Source: Babesia bovis T2Bo (taxonomy: Eukaryota; Apicomplexa; Aconoidasida; Piroplasmida; Babesiidae). From it: 64,000 bases of DNA. Shown here one piece after another: positions 1 through 11,242 of this stretch (positions are counted from its first letter, which is position 1; every line of letters begins with the position of its first letter). The stretch covers positions 372,001 through 436,000 of the forward strand of contig NW_026261571.1 in the NCBI RefSeq assembly GCF_000165395.2, given 5' to 3'. Below the pieces are notes generated by a model that ran no database searches, was not told where the DNA came from, and worked only from the letters and a program-made list of their open reading frames with translations. The position numbers and the translations under genes were made by a program.

Positions 1-879
1 CCACCTCATCTCGCCTTACTAATTTGGGGTTGTCAGTGAAGAATTCCCAAAACATGTCCAGTACCGCAGGATGGACACCCTGCCTGTGCACTTCATAGTT
101 GACAGCTATCATGGCCTCGCTCAGAGGCACCTCGCCCTTCGGCCTCGCAATCTGTAAACGTGCTGTGTATAGTAACTGGGAACCTACTTGATGTATACTG
201 CGATATGTAGGTAGATCCTCTCTACCTTCGGTGTAGTCCCTAAAGAGGTACCACGCTGAGGATTGTCATGATCATAGCAATGGACTCACCCCGCCAGCAC
301 CTTACTTTATCCATGAAAAATATATCGCCATACCCAGGTGCAAGAAACCGAAGCTTGTAATCAATATTGTGGTAAAATTCATCCCGTGTCAACTGCTCAC
401 TCTTGCGGAATAACCTCTGGGTGAACATTTTGGGCGTGAGCGACTGGGAGCTTATTGGCGGTAACGGGTCTGAAACCCTGCCGCAAAGCTTCCAGAGCTC
501 ATATCGTTCCGGCGGTACCTGCCACGTATATCACAGTAGAACTATGCTTACCAATCCAAAAGGAAGATCTATGCCCACAAGATCGGATTTCTCTAACTTC
601 TCTGATCTAAATAAAGTAAGATAGGGATATGATTCCTGTAACGTTGTCCAAATATAGAGTGTTATTTACCTCCACGTGGGTGTTTAAAGCCAACTTCTCG
701 ACATATGCCGGAGTGTCTGTAATTGCGATATGCGCCTGGTACTCACGCTCAATCTCCTCCCGTTGTTCAGGAGTGATAGTGACCTTAGACCTGCCGCCCA
801 TGTGCATAGGCTTCGGCTTCTTCTTGATGGGTATCAAGCTCTTTCTCTTCTTCTTCTTTTGCACCCCTAGGGGTGCCAT
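1..879 (-). CDS. Unrecognised multi-exon protein, 3' end beyond the window edge
   Basis: Read leftwards from an ATG at 877-879. The first exon encodes a lysine-rich N-terminus (MAPLGVQKKKKRK) and ends at a GAG|GTAAAT donor near 671. A 34-nt intron restores an open frame reading ESYPYLTLFRSEKLEKSDLVG. Further exons cover roughly 512-300 (VPPERYELWKLCGRVSD, then a stretch ending FFMDKV) and 151-1 (IARPKGEVPLSEAMIAVNYE). The frame is open to position 1, so the gene is truncated by the window. The basic N-terminus and tryptophan- and arginine-rich exons would suit an organellar or mitoribosomal protein, but no family was recognised. The existence of a spliced gene is fairly secure because four exons join in frame; the function is unknown. 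Confidence 0.6.
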
Positions 880-1160
880 GCGCCTTGTACGCTCGCGTTT
901 TACGATATATGCGATATTTGGAGACCAAGCGTTATGCCTTAAGCATACGCTCGTACACTCGGTTTCCCATTGCCTGCGTTAGTATAGATTCCTTTAATGT
1001 GTGCCGTTACCTACCGCGTCGCGTTGCCGAATACCAAGTAAATCACTGCTAAAGTGAAGCAAAGTATGAACATGATATGCTTTAATTCATGCGAGCGTCA
1101 TTTTTAAATATATTATTAACGTTGCGATATTGTCTACACACTACAGATGTGTTCGCGGAA

Positions 1161-2687
1161 TCACCTCCTAGGGTAGATTCCACCGTGCTCGAGGTAGTAG
1201 TTCCTGGTAATAGCAGCCTCCAGGAACGTGGAATCGTCTTTAGCAAACATTCTGGCGCCGTAAAAAGAAGTTAACGCACGGTCTAACGATGAATGTATTT
1301 GGACATCCCACTCCGCCGGTAGCAGCTTGCATAACTCGTCATGCAGTCTCCGTTCAAACCCAGGAAACTTAGTACTGCCGCCAGTTAACAGAATATTGTT
1401 TGCGAGATCACGTTGTATACACGGTGGTGATAGAATTATAGTCCGATGTGCCAGCTCAGCTATGCCACACTCTTCTAGACCCAGATCCTGAGGGTTAAAT
1501 AGTAACTCTGGTATTTGGAAGCGTTCTACACCCAGGGTAGCCACTTGGTTCTTGTTCTTGTCGTCAACTGAGTTATCCAGTTCCGTATTTGACCATGCTG
1601 AATCCTGGCTTTGCGTAACTTCATCAGGCTCGGGTTCCTGTTTTACACCCAAAAGTTCAAGATCACTTGGACACAACGGTTCATGGTTGGCCAGTTTATG
1701 CACAACGTGTCGCCGTGACTCGTTCAGCAGAGGCTCGGTCATAGGACCATGGGACATGAAGTGTTTGATTACATGGTTTTTATTCTTAGCTGTGAACAAC
1801 GGCAGCTTGTACTCATGCAGTAAGCACTGGTGTCCCCTAACGGTGCGCAATCGAGCTGCAGCACGTAACTCAAGGTCGAAATCCAATGAGACGTAACAGG
1901 ATTCCTCCTTCATGTGCTGTACCATCAGTTCGTTAAACTCCAGGTTTATAGTGCGTATAGCAGATACGTTCTTGAGGTAAGCATTGAGATGTGACCCGCC
2001 AATGTTACTGCGTAAGGCAGCACGCTGTATAGGTTTGCCCTCCACGAAAGGGACGGAGTGCGTGGCACCGAACCCGCAATCTAACACAAGGCAGCATTTG
2101 GATCTGTTTTCCTGTCTTGCGCCAGATTTCGGCACAGTACTAAGCGCCAAATCAGGTGATAGACCACGCTTCTGCTGGGTAACCTGAGTGTAGTAAAAGT
2201 TACTGGCAGCCTGCGATGTGATGATGGCCGCCAAAGAAAACCCAAGGTCCTCAAATATCATCTCCGCCATGGTCTGCCGACACATAGCCGGCGACATGTT
2301 AGGCTCAGTAATGAGTAAAGCAGTAGTGGCGGGATTGACCCCTAGCAGATTCGCAGGGGACCCATTTATCTGTATATGAGGGTTGCCCATAACCTTCTTC
2401 CATATGTTCCGCTGCCTATTTGGCTCGTATAGCATCCCATCGGAAAATGGTCTTAAGCAGAAATATTCCCATAGACTATAGCAGCCGTCACCAATAGCGC
2501 CATGGTCATCCCCGCCAGAAGCACTTCCGTCGGCAAGGTTTTGAGAAGTGAATTTACGCTTAGGATGTCCAATACAGTTTGGCAATACAAACGGCGGCTT
2601 GACACTAGAAGCGAGTGAAAACTTAAGCAAGCCAGAACCGTTATCTACCACTGCTCTAGGGAGCGCTGCGTAAGCAGAGGGGTCCAT
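1161..2687 (-). CDS. ARP6: Actin-related protein 6 (ARP6), SWR1-type chromatin remodelling subunit
   Basis: Single-exon 508-residue protein with an actin fold. VVDNGSGLLKFSLA near residue 13 is the phosphate-1 region. VLDCGFGATHSVPFVEG (about 203-220) is phosphate-2. The most diagnostic block is near the C-terminus: PELLFNPQDLGLEECGI followed by NILLTGGSTKFPGFERRL, which resembles ARP6 rather than actin or other ARPs. ARP6 is a nuclear subunit of the SWR1/SRCAP complex that deposits H2A.Z. The protein is about 100 residues longer than yeast or human ARP6; the extra length is an acidic, low-complexity insert (about 320-385) before the PELLFNP block. It starts 549 bp from the divergent CDC50 gene. 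Confidence 0.85.
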   Translation of the reverse strand: MDPSAYAALPRAVVDNGSGLLKFSLASSVKPPFVLPNCIGHPKRKFTSQNLADGSASGGDDHGAIGDGCYSLWEYFCLRPFSDGMLYEPNRQRNIWKKVMGNPHIQINGSPANLLGVNPATTALLITEPNMSPAMCRQTMAEMIFEDLGFSLAAIITSQAASNFYYTQVTQQKRGLSPDLALSTVPKSGARQENRSKCCLVLDCGFGATHSVPFVEGKPIQRAALRSNIGGSHLNAYLKNVSAIRTINLEFNELMVQHMKEESCYVSLDFDLELRAAARLRTVRGHQCLLHEYKLPLFTAKNKNHVIKHFMSHGPMTEPLLNESRRHVVHKLANHEPLCPSDLELLGVKQEPEPDEVTQSQDSAWSNTELDNSVDDKNKNQVATLGVERFQIPELLFNPQDLGLEECGIAELAHRTIILSPPCIQRDLANNILLTGGSTKFPGFERRLHDELCKLLPAEWDVQIHSSLDRALTSFYGARMFAKDDSTFLEAAITRNYYLEHGGIYPRR

Positions 2688-3236
2688 TGTACCTCAACGA
2701 ACAAGGACAGTGTTGCGCCACTATCGATCGCTTGATGTAAACACCACCTTCTATGGTACAGTGGTTACATTTTAATATTAATATAAAGTGGTTGGGGCCA
2801 TATCCCCCGAAGCAGTGCCTATTCATGCTAGGATCAGGCTGCCGTGTGTTGTATAGGGAGGGTAAGAAACTCATACATGTTCAAAGATACCCTTCGTGGT
2901 ATACAAATAGTTTAATTCAATATTGTAATATATACATTTTTTACTATAAATAGGAGTTGATTGGTGTCAGCGGCTGCTGTAATCACACTTTCTTGACAAC
3001 GTCCTACCATCGGTGTGTAGGTCTGTATTAACGTCCGCAAAGACCTAGATTTTTGTATACCAGTGATACATGTACTTTGTGTCGCTACAGGTAAATACTA
3101 TTGTAGAAGAACATGGTATTTATACGGATATATTGCTAAATTTGCTGTATAATCTCTTGTGACTACATCTGAAAGACAGAGTCCAAACTAAGTTGCAAAG
3201 TGTAATAAACACGTGTGTTGGGAAATATATAACCAA
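2688..3236. promoter_or_regulatory. Divergent intergenic region between ARP6 and CDC50
   Basis: No convincing gene lies in these 549 bp. Both flanking genes start at its edges and point away from it, so it should hold both promoters and 5' untranslated regions. It is A+T rich around 2900-2950. No conserved element was recognised. Confidence 0.45.
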
Positions 3237-4643
3237 ATGAAGGGATTAGTAGTCGCTTTGACGCCCAAAGGCGCCAACGGCGTGATCGCTACAGCAGCTC
3301 TCTCGCTGTTTATGCTGGGTATTGCCCTGATGATCGGATGCCGTGATCTGCCGCAATGTGAACTACCATATGATTTCGCACCAAACACAAAGGGTGTGGT
3401 GGCTTTTACTCCTGATGTATGCCCAAAATTGCGTATGCCTCTGAAGGGTACATATGGACTCTACTACAAGTTGGATGGATATTACCAAAATCATAAGGAA
3501 TATCGTCGTAGTGTGGATTACAACCAACTATACGTAAGTGATCTTGTTGTGCCATAATCTGTGATAGGGAAACATATTAACCAAGCCCAGTGATCTCACC
3601 AGTTGCGGATCCTACCTCCAAGACTTTGACGGCAAGATATTCCACCCATGCGGTGCTGTTGCACGGACTGTATTCACAGACCGCTACATGATATATCATG
3701 ATGAGGCAATGCAGCACCCTATCGAGCTGGATGAAAGTCGTTACACAATTTGCAGCCGTAACGGCGCACACTGGCTATTCAGAAACCCTACCGATAAGCA
3801 GCGACGTGAAAATTATTCCAGGGTAAACTTCTGGTTACAATCCACTAAGATGCGCCAAGCGCTAAATATGGACAAGCCAGGTAAGTGAATTACACTGCCG
3901 TACACATGCCGCAGATGTCGGTGAGGGTGTTGAGAACGCACACTTCATCAACTGGATTGAACCATCGTCAACCTCTACATTCAAGAAGTTATATGGTGTC
4001 TTCTATGGATCTAGGGAAACAACTGCTCTTTACGTATCGGTGGAAGTAAGCTTCCCTATAGAATCAGTTGGTAAGCTCGGGTTTATACCTTTGTTATACT
4101 TCCACAGTTCGCAAGAGCTTGGTAGTTGAGCAGGCGTCGTTCCTAACAAGCATGGGATACACCATGGGCGTTTGCTACGTGGTGGTGGCAGTGATTATCT
4201 TTGTAATGGGATTGATGGGAATAATACATACATACATCAACATGCTCACCAAGCCCAAACTTTCACATCATTCACACCATTCCCACGGGCACAGCCATGG
4301 ACATGGACACAGTCATGGGCACGGACATGGACATGGTGACGGATTCTGCCATGGACACGATAATGACAACCAAGGACATGGTCATGGACATAGTCACGGG
4401 CATGGTGATGGTTTATGTCATGGACATGATAATGATGATCACGGGCATATTGAAGAGGGCCATGGCAATGATGAGCATGGACACAGTCACGGACATATTG
4501 ACCAGGGGCATGATCATGAAAGTGTTGATGAGCCTACACCAGTAGAAGCCCATCATGAAGTGTCTAATCATGAGGAGGAAGACCATGAATATGGTGCTGA
4601 AGAAGATGATCATAGCTATTCCGGCGGGCACGGTTGTTGTTGA
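3237..4643 (+). CDS. CDC50: CDC50/LEM3 family P4-ATPase (flippase) beta subunit with histidine-rich tail
   Basis: Four exons join in frame: 3237-3533, 3586-3880, 3915-4070 and 4108-4643. The start is the ATG at 3237; an in-frame GTG at 3213 has no support. Family signatures: an N-terminal membrane segment (ATAALSLFMLGIALMIGC), YYQNHKEYRRSVDYNQLY, a C-rich start to exon 2 (SDLTSCGSYLQDFDGK), HPCGAVARTVFTD, a FINWIEPSSTSTFKKLYG block, and a second membrane segment (MGVCYVVVAVIIFVMGLMG). CDC50 proteins chaperone P4-ATPases that flip aminophospholipids, from the ER to the plasma membrane or apical organelles. After the second membrane segment, family members usually end shortly; this one continues for about 130 residues dominated by His-Gly repeats and then by acidic residues, ending HGCC. 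In the known CDC50 topology the tail would face the cytosol. Confidence 0.88.
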
Positions 4644-4761
4644 CATATCTTAAAACAGAGGTCAAATTAACCTATAATGTAAAAATATAGTATACAGTAA
4701 CATATCGCAACTAGTGTGTACCGGGGTATGCCATTGGCAACTCCAGATATCCCTGACGAAA

Positions 4762-5306
4762 ATGAACCAATATATGGCACCGCCTGCCGACGATCCGGTG
4801 AATAAATTGCAAAATCTACTGCAAAATACATTGTACAGCTTTGCGGTAAGTTATAGTGCCAGCGACTCCCGGCATTTATGTCACAGGACATTACCATCAC
4901 CCTGGCACCGGAAAAGGCGCAGGAATTCAAACAACAGTGCGCCAATCTCGGAATAACGCTACCGGAAGAACCCAAAGAATCGGAATCTAATGTGTCTAAA
5001 CCTGAGGAGCAGGACAATTCCACCCCGGAAGTACCGTTAAATGCAGGCTCAATCACTGATCGAGTAAACCGTATAGGAATCCTAAACGACCATATACAAG
5101 CAACGGTTAACGAACTGCCTGATATGAAAGTAACAAAGGTAGGGCACTGAGTCTAATTACAACACTTCTAGGCTGATCTAAACGAACAAATACGCTTGCT
5201 ACATGAGGAAAACGAACGTGCTGCCGAGGAATTACAAGAACTCTACGGAAAGTATAACGACATGTTCCAGTTACTACGTAAATACCTTAACAAACAAACG
5301 TGTTAA
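4762..5306 (+). CDS. MED21: Small coiled-coil protein, probable Mediator subunit 21 (MED21/Srb7-like)
   Basis: Three exons (4762-4845, 4887-5138, 5172-5306) join in phase 0 and give about 156 residues. Exon 1 reads MNQYMAPPADDPVNKLQNLL; exon 2 carries a proline- and acid-rich linker and then LNDHIQATVNELPDMKVTK; exon 3 is a coiled coil (LNEQIRLLHEENERAAEELQ) ending LRKYLNKQTC. The order of an N-terminal helix, a linker, a segment with LP near its end and a C-terminal Glu/Leu coiled coil matches MED21, which dimerises with MED7 in the Mediator middle module. Sequence similarity is weak, so another small coiled-coil protein cannot be excluded. The stop lies 5 bp from the stop of the convergent UTP17 gene. 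Confidence 0.5.
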
Positions 5307-5311
5307 TGTTC

Positions 5312-8300
5312 CTAATCCAGTTTTACGTGACGCACAATCACCATACGTGAAAGACGGTTCAATACCACAGTGGGTGATGGCAAAGCACATGTTGGACAAC
5401 CAGGGTCGACTATGGCATTCAACATGTTACTTGGCAGGGGATGCTTGATACGATGTTGCCACTCAGCACTCTTGCAAATGCCCTCAGAAATGTGGGTGTG
5501 CTTAGCACGCTTCCTTGACTTAGCGGGTCGCACTAATATCGACTCGATAAATACCCCAAAGGTATCCTTAACGGGAGATTCCACCTGATCCACACAACGC
5601 AAACGAGTGCCCAGTGTGGGTTTCAGGCATACCGACTTCACCACGGGCCTGTCGATACTAAACGGATTAGACACCAGTATAATAGTTTCCAGGGTAAAGT
5701 TGGTAGTCAACAGGACTAAAGTAGATGACTTGGAGTCGGAGCACTGAGTAGTCACAAATGGACTCGGTGTAATAGTCATATTAAGGATGACCCGAGATAC
5801 CTCACGAGAGTCATTGTAAAATGAAGTTACCTTAATACCGCCATCAGTACCACGCTCCACCCAGAACAGCTCCAGCATACCAGTGCATTCGTTGGTCTCG
5901 TTGTCCTAGAATAGGATTATAGAGATCCTATATAAACTTACTATAACGCTAGAAGCAACCACAAGGAGGTTGGGACACTCCGGTACATAAAGTGTACGGT
6001 CAATCGATTGACCCGAGCGACGCTGATATGACCATGCAGTACCACCAGTGCTAATGTCCAAAATGGCGAGATAGCTGGATTTTGAATAGATTAGTAGAGG
6101 AGGCTGCTCTGGATATATAAACTCAAGGGTATAACGGTGACGATGTAGTTCATCTTCATTGTCAATTTCCTATGGACATTGTAATAGCGTAAACCCAACC
6201 TACCATTGAACATAGTGGCATGGACCCAATCATTGAAAATGAACTTTGACTCACGTCAGTCTTCCAGAAAGTAATGAGGTTGTCATGCGATACAGCTAAA
6301 ATCTGAGATGATACAGCCAAAGCAACACCCAAACAAGGCATGTTCTTGTAGGAACCAGTAGAAACACAAACCCAAACGTAACTGCCAACGTCAGATAGAT
6401 CCACTGATCTCCCAAGATCATTGACATCAACAGTCCTGTACCCAGAGAATACGTTGTCACCGGATATTACATGTTTGCGCACAATACGCCACAATTTAAA
6501 TTCGGAGTCAAGTGAAGTAGTCACAAATGTGTAATCCATACCGATTTGTCGTATAGAGGTAGTATGGTTACTGTGAGGATCAGATATCTTTGTCTGCTCA
6601 GTGAAACCATTGGCGCCATGTACCCAGAATTTAAGTAAGCTTTTCCTACTGTTACGCAAAAGATCATGCTCGAAACCATTGGATAGTGGGTCTACGTTAC
6701 CATCGGCACCCGCAGCCAAAACATTGCGACCTTGTACCGTCACAACAACACGGCCATCAGAACTTATTTCCAGAGCTTCAAGCTCCCAGTCCTCACCAAA
6801 GTCGTCGTCCTGACGACTTAATATGTTCACGTTCTTTAGGGTTATAAAGTCAGTCTCACGGTCATCCATGTAATTGTATCGCTGTAACTTGTTTGACCGA
6901 GTGTATATGGCTACGTTGGCTCCCATGGAGCTGGACACCTGTCCTAACGCAAAAGTAGGCCAGTATCGAATTATAGGTACAACAGGACGATTACCACATA
7001 TCAGTGCTAAATTGGCACGATTCACGTCGTTCTGAAGACTAGCCATACCTGGATTCGCAAACTCCTGAGGTAAACGAATATGGTTCACGTCCTTATCAAC
7101 CTTCATACCAATGGTGATAGGTACCACCAAACCAGTTATACGAGAACGAATGACCAATGCATTTGGGTCGACAAATAAAATGTCATTAGCCTCGCAAGAT
7201 AATATATATGCACTGCCAGACTTTTTACAAGTAATGTGGAATATAGCCGAGCCCAAACGAGTAAGAAACTTCTTTGCCCCTGTATGTAAGTGCCATACAA
7301 CAAGGACGCCTTCCTCACCACCTGAAAGTAACATCGATCCATCAGGAGTGTATGACAAACAGTTCACGCCATGAGCATGCCAAATTAAAGTAGTGATACT
7401 AGTGCTGATCTTCCGGAAGTTAGAGAACACACCATCAGTTGTCCTATGGCCACTGGTAGCCAGTGAGTGAAACCTTAATAGAATCGTTTTAAAATTACTA
7501 GGATTCAATTCAAATACACCAGTTGGTATGTCACAACATAGAATGGCGTTATCAGTGTGGTGGACCTGTTTTGACACATCCACTGAAAACACAGTTATCC
7601 TCCCCTTGGAGTCACCAACAGCAAAGTTGCTGCCATTGTAAAATGACATGCAACTTACACTAGCCAGGCATTCAAAAAATAATATCTTACGCGATTCCAT
7701 GTTTATCACAATACCGGTACGGCCAACGGAAAATCCAATACAATGGAGTTCGGAATCCGTAGCAAACACATCTATCCTACGGGGGAGAGTACATACAAAA
7801 GAGTAGTCCAGTATGTAATCTGGTAATTCGGTATTAGAGATACCACGCTTAGGGTTCTTAGAACGCTTGCCTTTCCCAGTAACGGTGCCGCTATGGTCAA
7901 GATCAGTGATATCCACCTCAATGGGTATTGTAACGTCATGGTCTCCAGACGATTTCAATAGACCCTCATAATCAAGCTGTAACCTCACAACCTCGTGAGC
8001 ATCCGATAGAGCAGATACACAAATCAAGTCACCACTAGATTTGCCAACACGCACGCCAATAAGACCCTTTTGTGACATGTGGAATGTACCCAATAGTAAC
8101 CAGTCAATGGAACCACCCTTCTGCGATACCAAGCCTGACACCTTCAAAATGCCATCGCTAGAAGCAGTCAAAAGAATGTCAGTGTCATCATTTAGACAAA
8201 ATGAATCGCAAGATGTAATCTGTACATTATGTTATTGACGACAGCAATGAAACACAACGGATACTACACATGGAATCCAATCCATAGGAACAAAAGTAAT

Positions 8301-8586
8301 ACAGAACCAATGTATGAAGTGTCATTCAAGCACTAATAGTAGACCAACCCACCATCTCATCATGCTCTACATAATCTGTAAACTTCTGACCCTGCTTGCA
8401 ATTGTACAAAACACATTTCTTATTGTTCACCACTGCTAAAAACCGGTCGTTTCTTAATAAACAAGGAGGTTCGCTAACAATGTAACCACCAGCTTCAAGA
8501 GCATAGTCCATTAAATTGGAACCCTCAACCTCAGCCGACGGAGGGTCGGAAGGACGAGGTTTCACCGTATTACGCTCCACAGCCAT
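5312..8586 (-). CDS. UTP17: UTP17/WDR75 (Nan1) WD40 protein of the small-subunit processome
   Basis: Read leftwards as about four exons: 8586 to about 8355, about 8223-6204, 6169 to about 5940, and about 5910-5312. The intron at 6203-6170 and the one ending at the CTAG before GACAACGAG are clear by GT/AG and frame. The body has WD40-like repeats. The signature is IWHAHGVNCLSYTPDGSMLL, then SGGEEGVLVVWHL and a KKFLTRLGSAIFH block, which matches the WDR75/UTP17 core. UTP17 belongs to the t-UTP/UTP-A subcomplex that binds nascent pre-rRNA in the nucleolus and supports rRNA transcription and 18S maturation. Exon 1 (MAVERNTVKPRPSDPPSAEV) is less certain; its donor may be the GTGGGT after HDEM. Start region faces the MAP kinase across 899 bp. 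Confidence 0.75.
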
Positions 8587-9485
8587 GGTGTACAGTAATT
8601 AAGTCCGATATATCGGAATAAATAAAAATATAGCGATATAATTGGATACTACCCATTGATTACGTGATTCCATCATGGAGGGGTTACCCACAATTACACC
8701 TTCCATTAAACAAATAACAAAATGCATAAATTTAACAAAATATGTGATCTAAATTTCGTCTTATTCACTATATACAACACAAAAAATGGAACAACTCCAA
8801 GTAGACAAGGGTGTCTGCCAGAATGTCATAATACAATAACCCAAGTAACAGTGATATACATGGACTAAAGAAAGATCATGTAAAAATGTAGTAGAATTTC
8901 ATAATTTAGGATACGCAAAAGCGAATGTGGAAATTAGACCATATCAAAATGAAGCCAATAAAACGGATGGATACACATGATCCGGTATAAACCTATGACC
9001 ACAACCTATCCACGTGGTAAAACGATTCAAGGGACTAGCTCCATTGTACAAGTGCCCAAAGGAGCCAGGGCAAACTTCATAGAGGCAACAAGAGGAATGA
9101 AAGTAACGATATTAGCACGAGTGTGTGTATACAAATGTGTGCCACAAGTCAGTGAAAATAGTTACACAAAAGTCTAATTATAATTGGGATTACTCAAATA
9201 TGTCTTAGACAGCATGCTCAGGTGCTAAGACGCCCAGCACTGCATTGCAGCAGACACACCGAAAGGCCATGACGCGCCGGATGTACAGACAGGCACAGCA
9301 TTGTATCCCAGCGACTAGTGACTACACACGAAGGTTAAAACTTAATCAGGGGAGTTATATTGATGAATATTGCATTAATAGGAGAACCAAAGTGCCATTA
9401 AAGACGCGTGTCTGTAGTCGTATGTCTACACACAATTTGTCTTGTAACGTACCAAACAAGACTTTAATAACGATATAAAGGCGTT
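8587..9485. other. Intergenic, 899 bp, divergent promoter region
   Basis: Lies between the starts of UTP17 (minus) and the MAP kinase (plus). It is A+T rich near 8600-8960. Two short plus-strand open frames (8977-9177 and 9245-9478) have no recognisable domain and no typical start context, so they are not called as genes. The region most likely holds two promoters and 5' leaders. Confidence 0.4.
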
Positions 9486-11240
9486 ATGACGGGCATTGGA
9501 CATGATAAGATGGTAGTGGAAGAGCGAATGCAGGATGTATCGCATAATGATGGACAAACAATGTACTACCCCGAAATGAGGGATCGTATGCCCTCACATA
9601 ACGCCAATAATGAAATTGGTGGAAACAAAGTAATCAAGGCGCAGGGCGCCCTTATCGCACGGAGGATCAGCTCGGCGGATACCGAGGTTCCTTCCACCCT
9701 TTTCAGACGTATGTCAAGTGTAGGTAAAAGCTACAATGATGAAGGACATTCATTGCCATCGTTAAATCAGCCACGTAAGCCTTGTGGACTTAGTGCATCA
9801 GCTCGTGAACCGCCACGTGACTACTTCATGGATAGGAATGTTAAATCGAGTTATCCAGTAACAGATGAAAGGCGCTTACGTAACCCGCCACTAAAAAACA
9901 AGTCAACGACTTTCAAGCCCAGTCTATCAAACAATAACGTGGTGTGGGATCTCCCAGATAAATATAAGGTAATTGACATTGTAGGCTCAGGGTCTTATGG
10001 GCAGGTCTGCCGTGCCTTTGATATAGAAAATCAACGTTATGTAGCTATTAAGCGGATACATAAGGTGTTCGAGGACCTGATAGATTGTAAGAGGATCTTA
10101 AGGGAAATAGCCATACTTAATCGATTGGATCACCCAAATGTTGTCAAGGTACTGGATATTGTTATACCAAGTGACTTGGAAAACTTTAATGTGCTGTATG
10201 TGGTACTGGAGATAGCAGCCTCGGATATCAAACTGCTCATAAGGTCGCCCGCATTTCTCAATGATAGCCATATCAAGCTGATAATGTATAATCTGTTGTG
10301 TGGCGTGTACTACTTACACGCACGAGGAATATATCACCGCGATTTGAAACCGGCCAATTGCCTAGTAAATCGTGATTGTAGTGTCAAAATATGTGACTTT
10401 GGACTTGCAAGGACCATAGCACAGCCAGTTACGCAGGCGCCGTTGGGCAAGCACTGCTCCTTTACTGCCAGAGAAGTTGAAGACGAAATGTGTCAAGTTG
10501 GAGTGCGCAACCTACCCAACTCAGCTAGATTGGTGGATTACAACGACGAGCTGGCCCACTTCCAGCGCAAGCGTATGAACGTTTCTCATAGCAGGCAGCT
10601 AACGGGCCACGTAGTCACAAGGTGGTACAGAGCGCCCGAGTTGATATTGCTCCAGGATAACTATACTGCAGCTATCGATGTCTGGTCCGTGGGATGCATT
10701 TTCGCGGAATTGCTAAATATGGTTAAGGGCAATATGTCTGATGTATCACAGAGGTCGCCACTGTTCCCAGGTACCTCGTGCTTCCCCCTATCACCGGATA
10801 ATAAAAACCCTAGTGATAAGGCCAAGGAACACGACCAGCTTAACATTATATTCAACGTTATTGGCACGCCATGTGAAGAGGATATTGCAGCAATCATTAA
10901 ACCGGAAGTGCGCAGATACATTAGGATGTTCCATCCAAGAAAGGGTATCGATCTTTACAAGAGATTTAAAGGTACACCACCAGCGGCTGTCAACCTGCTC
11001 CAGCAAATGCTAACATTCAATCCATACAAGAGGATAACAGTGGCGGAAGCACTTAAACACGAATATTTCCGTGAATTCTATAAGCCACAGCATGTGGAAA
11101 TTCCCACGGAACAACTGGTAACACCATTCAACGATTGGATCAACATGTCAGAGTCACAACTAAGATATGCATTCCTCAGAGAGATACAAAGGTACCACCC
11201 GGAGTTCAAAATACCACTCAAAATTATATACAAGCCATGA
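9486..11240 (+). CDS. MAPK2: MAP kinase, apicomplexan MAP2 type, with a TGH activation-loop motif
   Basis: Single exon, 584 residues. A disordered, basic N-terminal extension of about 155 residues precedes a complete kinase domain: glycine loop IVGSGSYGQVCRA, VAIKRI lysine, catalytic loop HRDLKPANCLV and metal-binding DFGLARTI. Between DFG and the activation lip is an insert of about 60 residues. The lip reads LTGHVVTRWYRAPELILLQD and is followed by the CMGC landmark DVWSVGCIFAELL. The overall pattern, including the long insert and the HVVTRWYRAPELILLQ block, matches Plasmodium map-2, whose lip is TSH rather than the usual TxY. Here the middle residue is Gly. The canonical tyrosine phospho-site is absent. 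Map-2 kinases act in parasite division or male gametogenesis in relatives; a role here is inference. The stop is 2 bp from the stop of the convergent WD40 gene. Confidence 0.82.
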   Translation: MTGIGHDKMVVEERMQDVSHNDGQTMYYPEMRDRMPSHNANNEIGGNKVIKAQGALIARRISSADTEVPSTLFRRMSSVGKSYNDEGHSLPSLNQPRKPCGLSASAREPPRDYFMDRNVKSSYPVTDERRLRNPPLKNKSTTFKPSLSNNNVVWDLPDKYKVIDIVGSGSYGQVCRAFDIENQRYVAIKRIHKVFEDLIDCKRILREIAILNRLDHPNVVKVLDIVIPSDLENFNVLYVVLEIAASDIKLLIRSPAFLNDSHIKLIMYNLLCGVYYLHARGIYHRDLKPANCLVNRDCSVKICDFGLARTIAQPVTQAPLGKHCSFTAREVEDEMCQVGVRNLPNSARLVDYNDELAHFQRKRMNVSHSRQLTGHVVTRWYRAPELILLQDNYTAAIDVWSVGCIFAELLNMVKGNMSDVSQRSPLFPGTSCFPLSPDNKNPSDKAKEHDQLNIIFNVIGTPCEEDIAAIIKPEVRRYIRMFHPRKGIDLYKRFKGTPPAAVNLLQQMLTFNPYKRITVAEALKHEYFREFYKPQHVEIPTEQLVTPFNDWINMSESQLRYAFLREIQRYHPEFKIPLKIIYKP

Positions 11241-11242
11241 TT

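Noticed and set aside
1552..1896. Plus-strand frames within ARP6
   Set aside because: They are antisense to a well-supported protein and show no independent coding signal.
3213..3236. Extension of CDC50 upstream to 3213
   Set aside because: The first codon there is GTG; the ATG at 3237 is the first normal start.
4297..4646. Open frames on both strands overlapping the CDC50 tail, rich in Met, Asp or Ile
   Set aside because: They are shadow frames of the CAT/GGX repeat that encodes the His-Gly tail; the CDC50 frame is continuous with a family domain.
8977..9478. Two short plus-strand frames upstream of the MAP kinase
   Set aside because: No domain, no similarity signal, no splice partner; likely chance frames in a promoter region.
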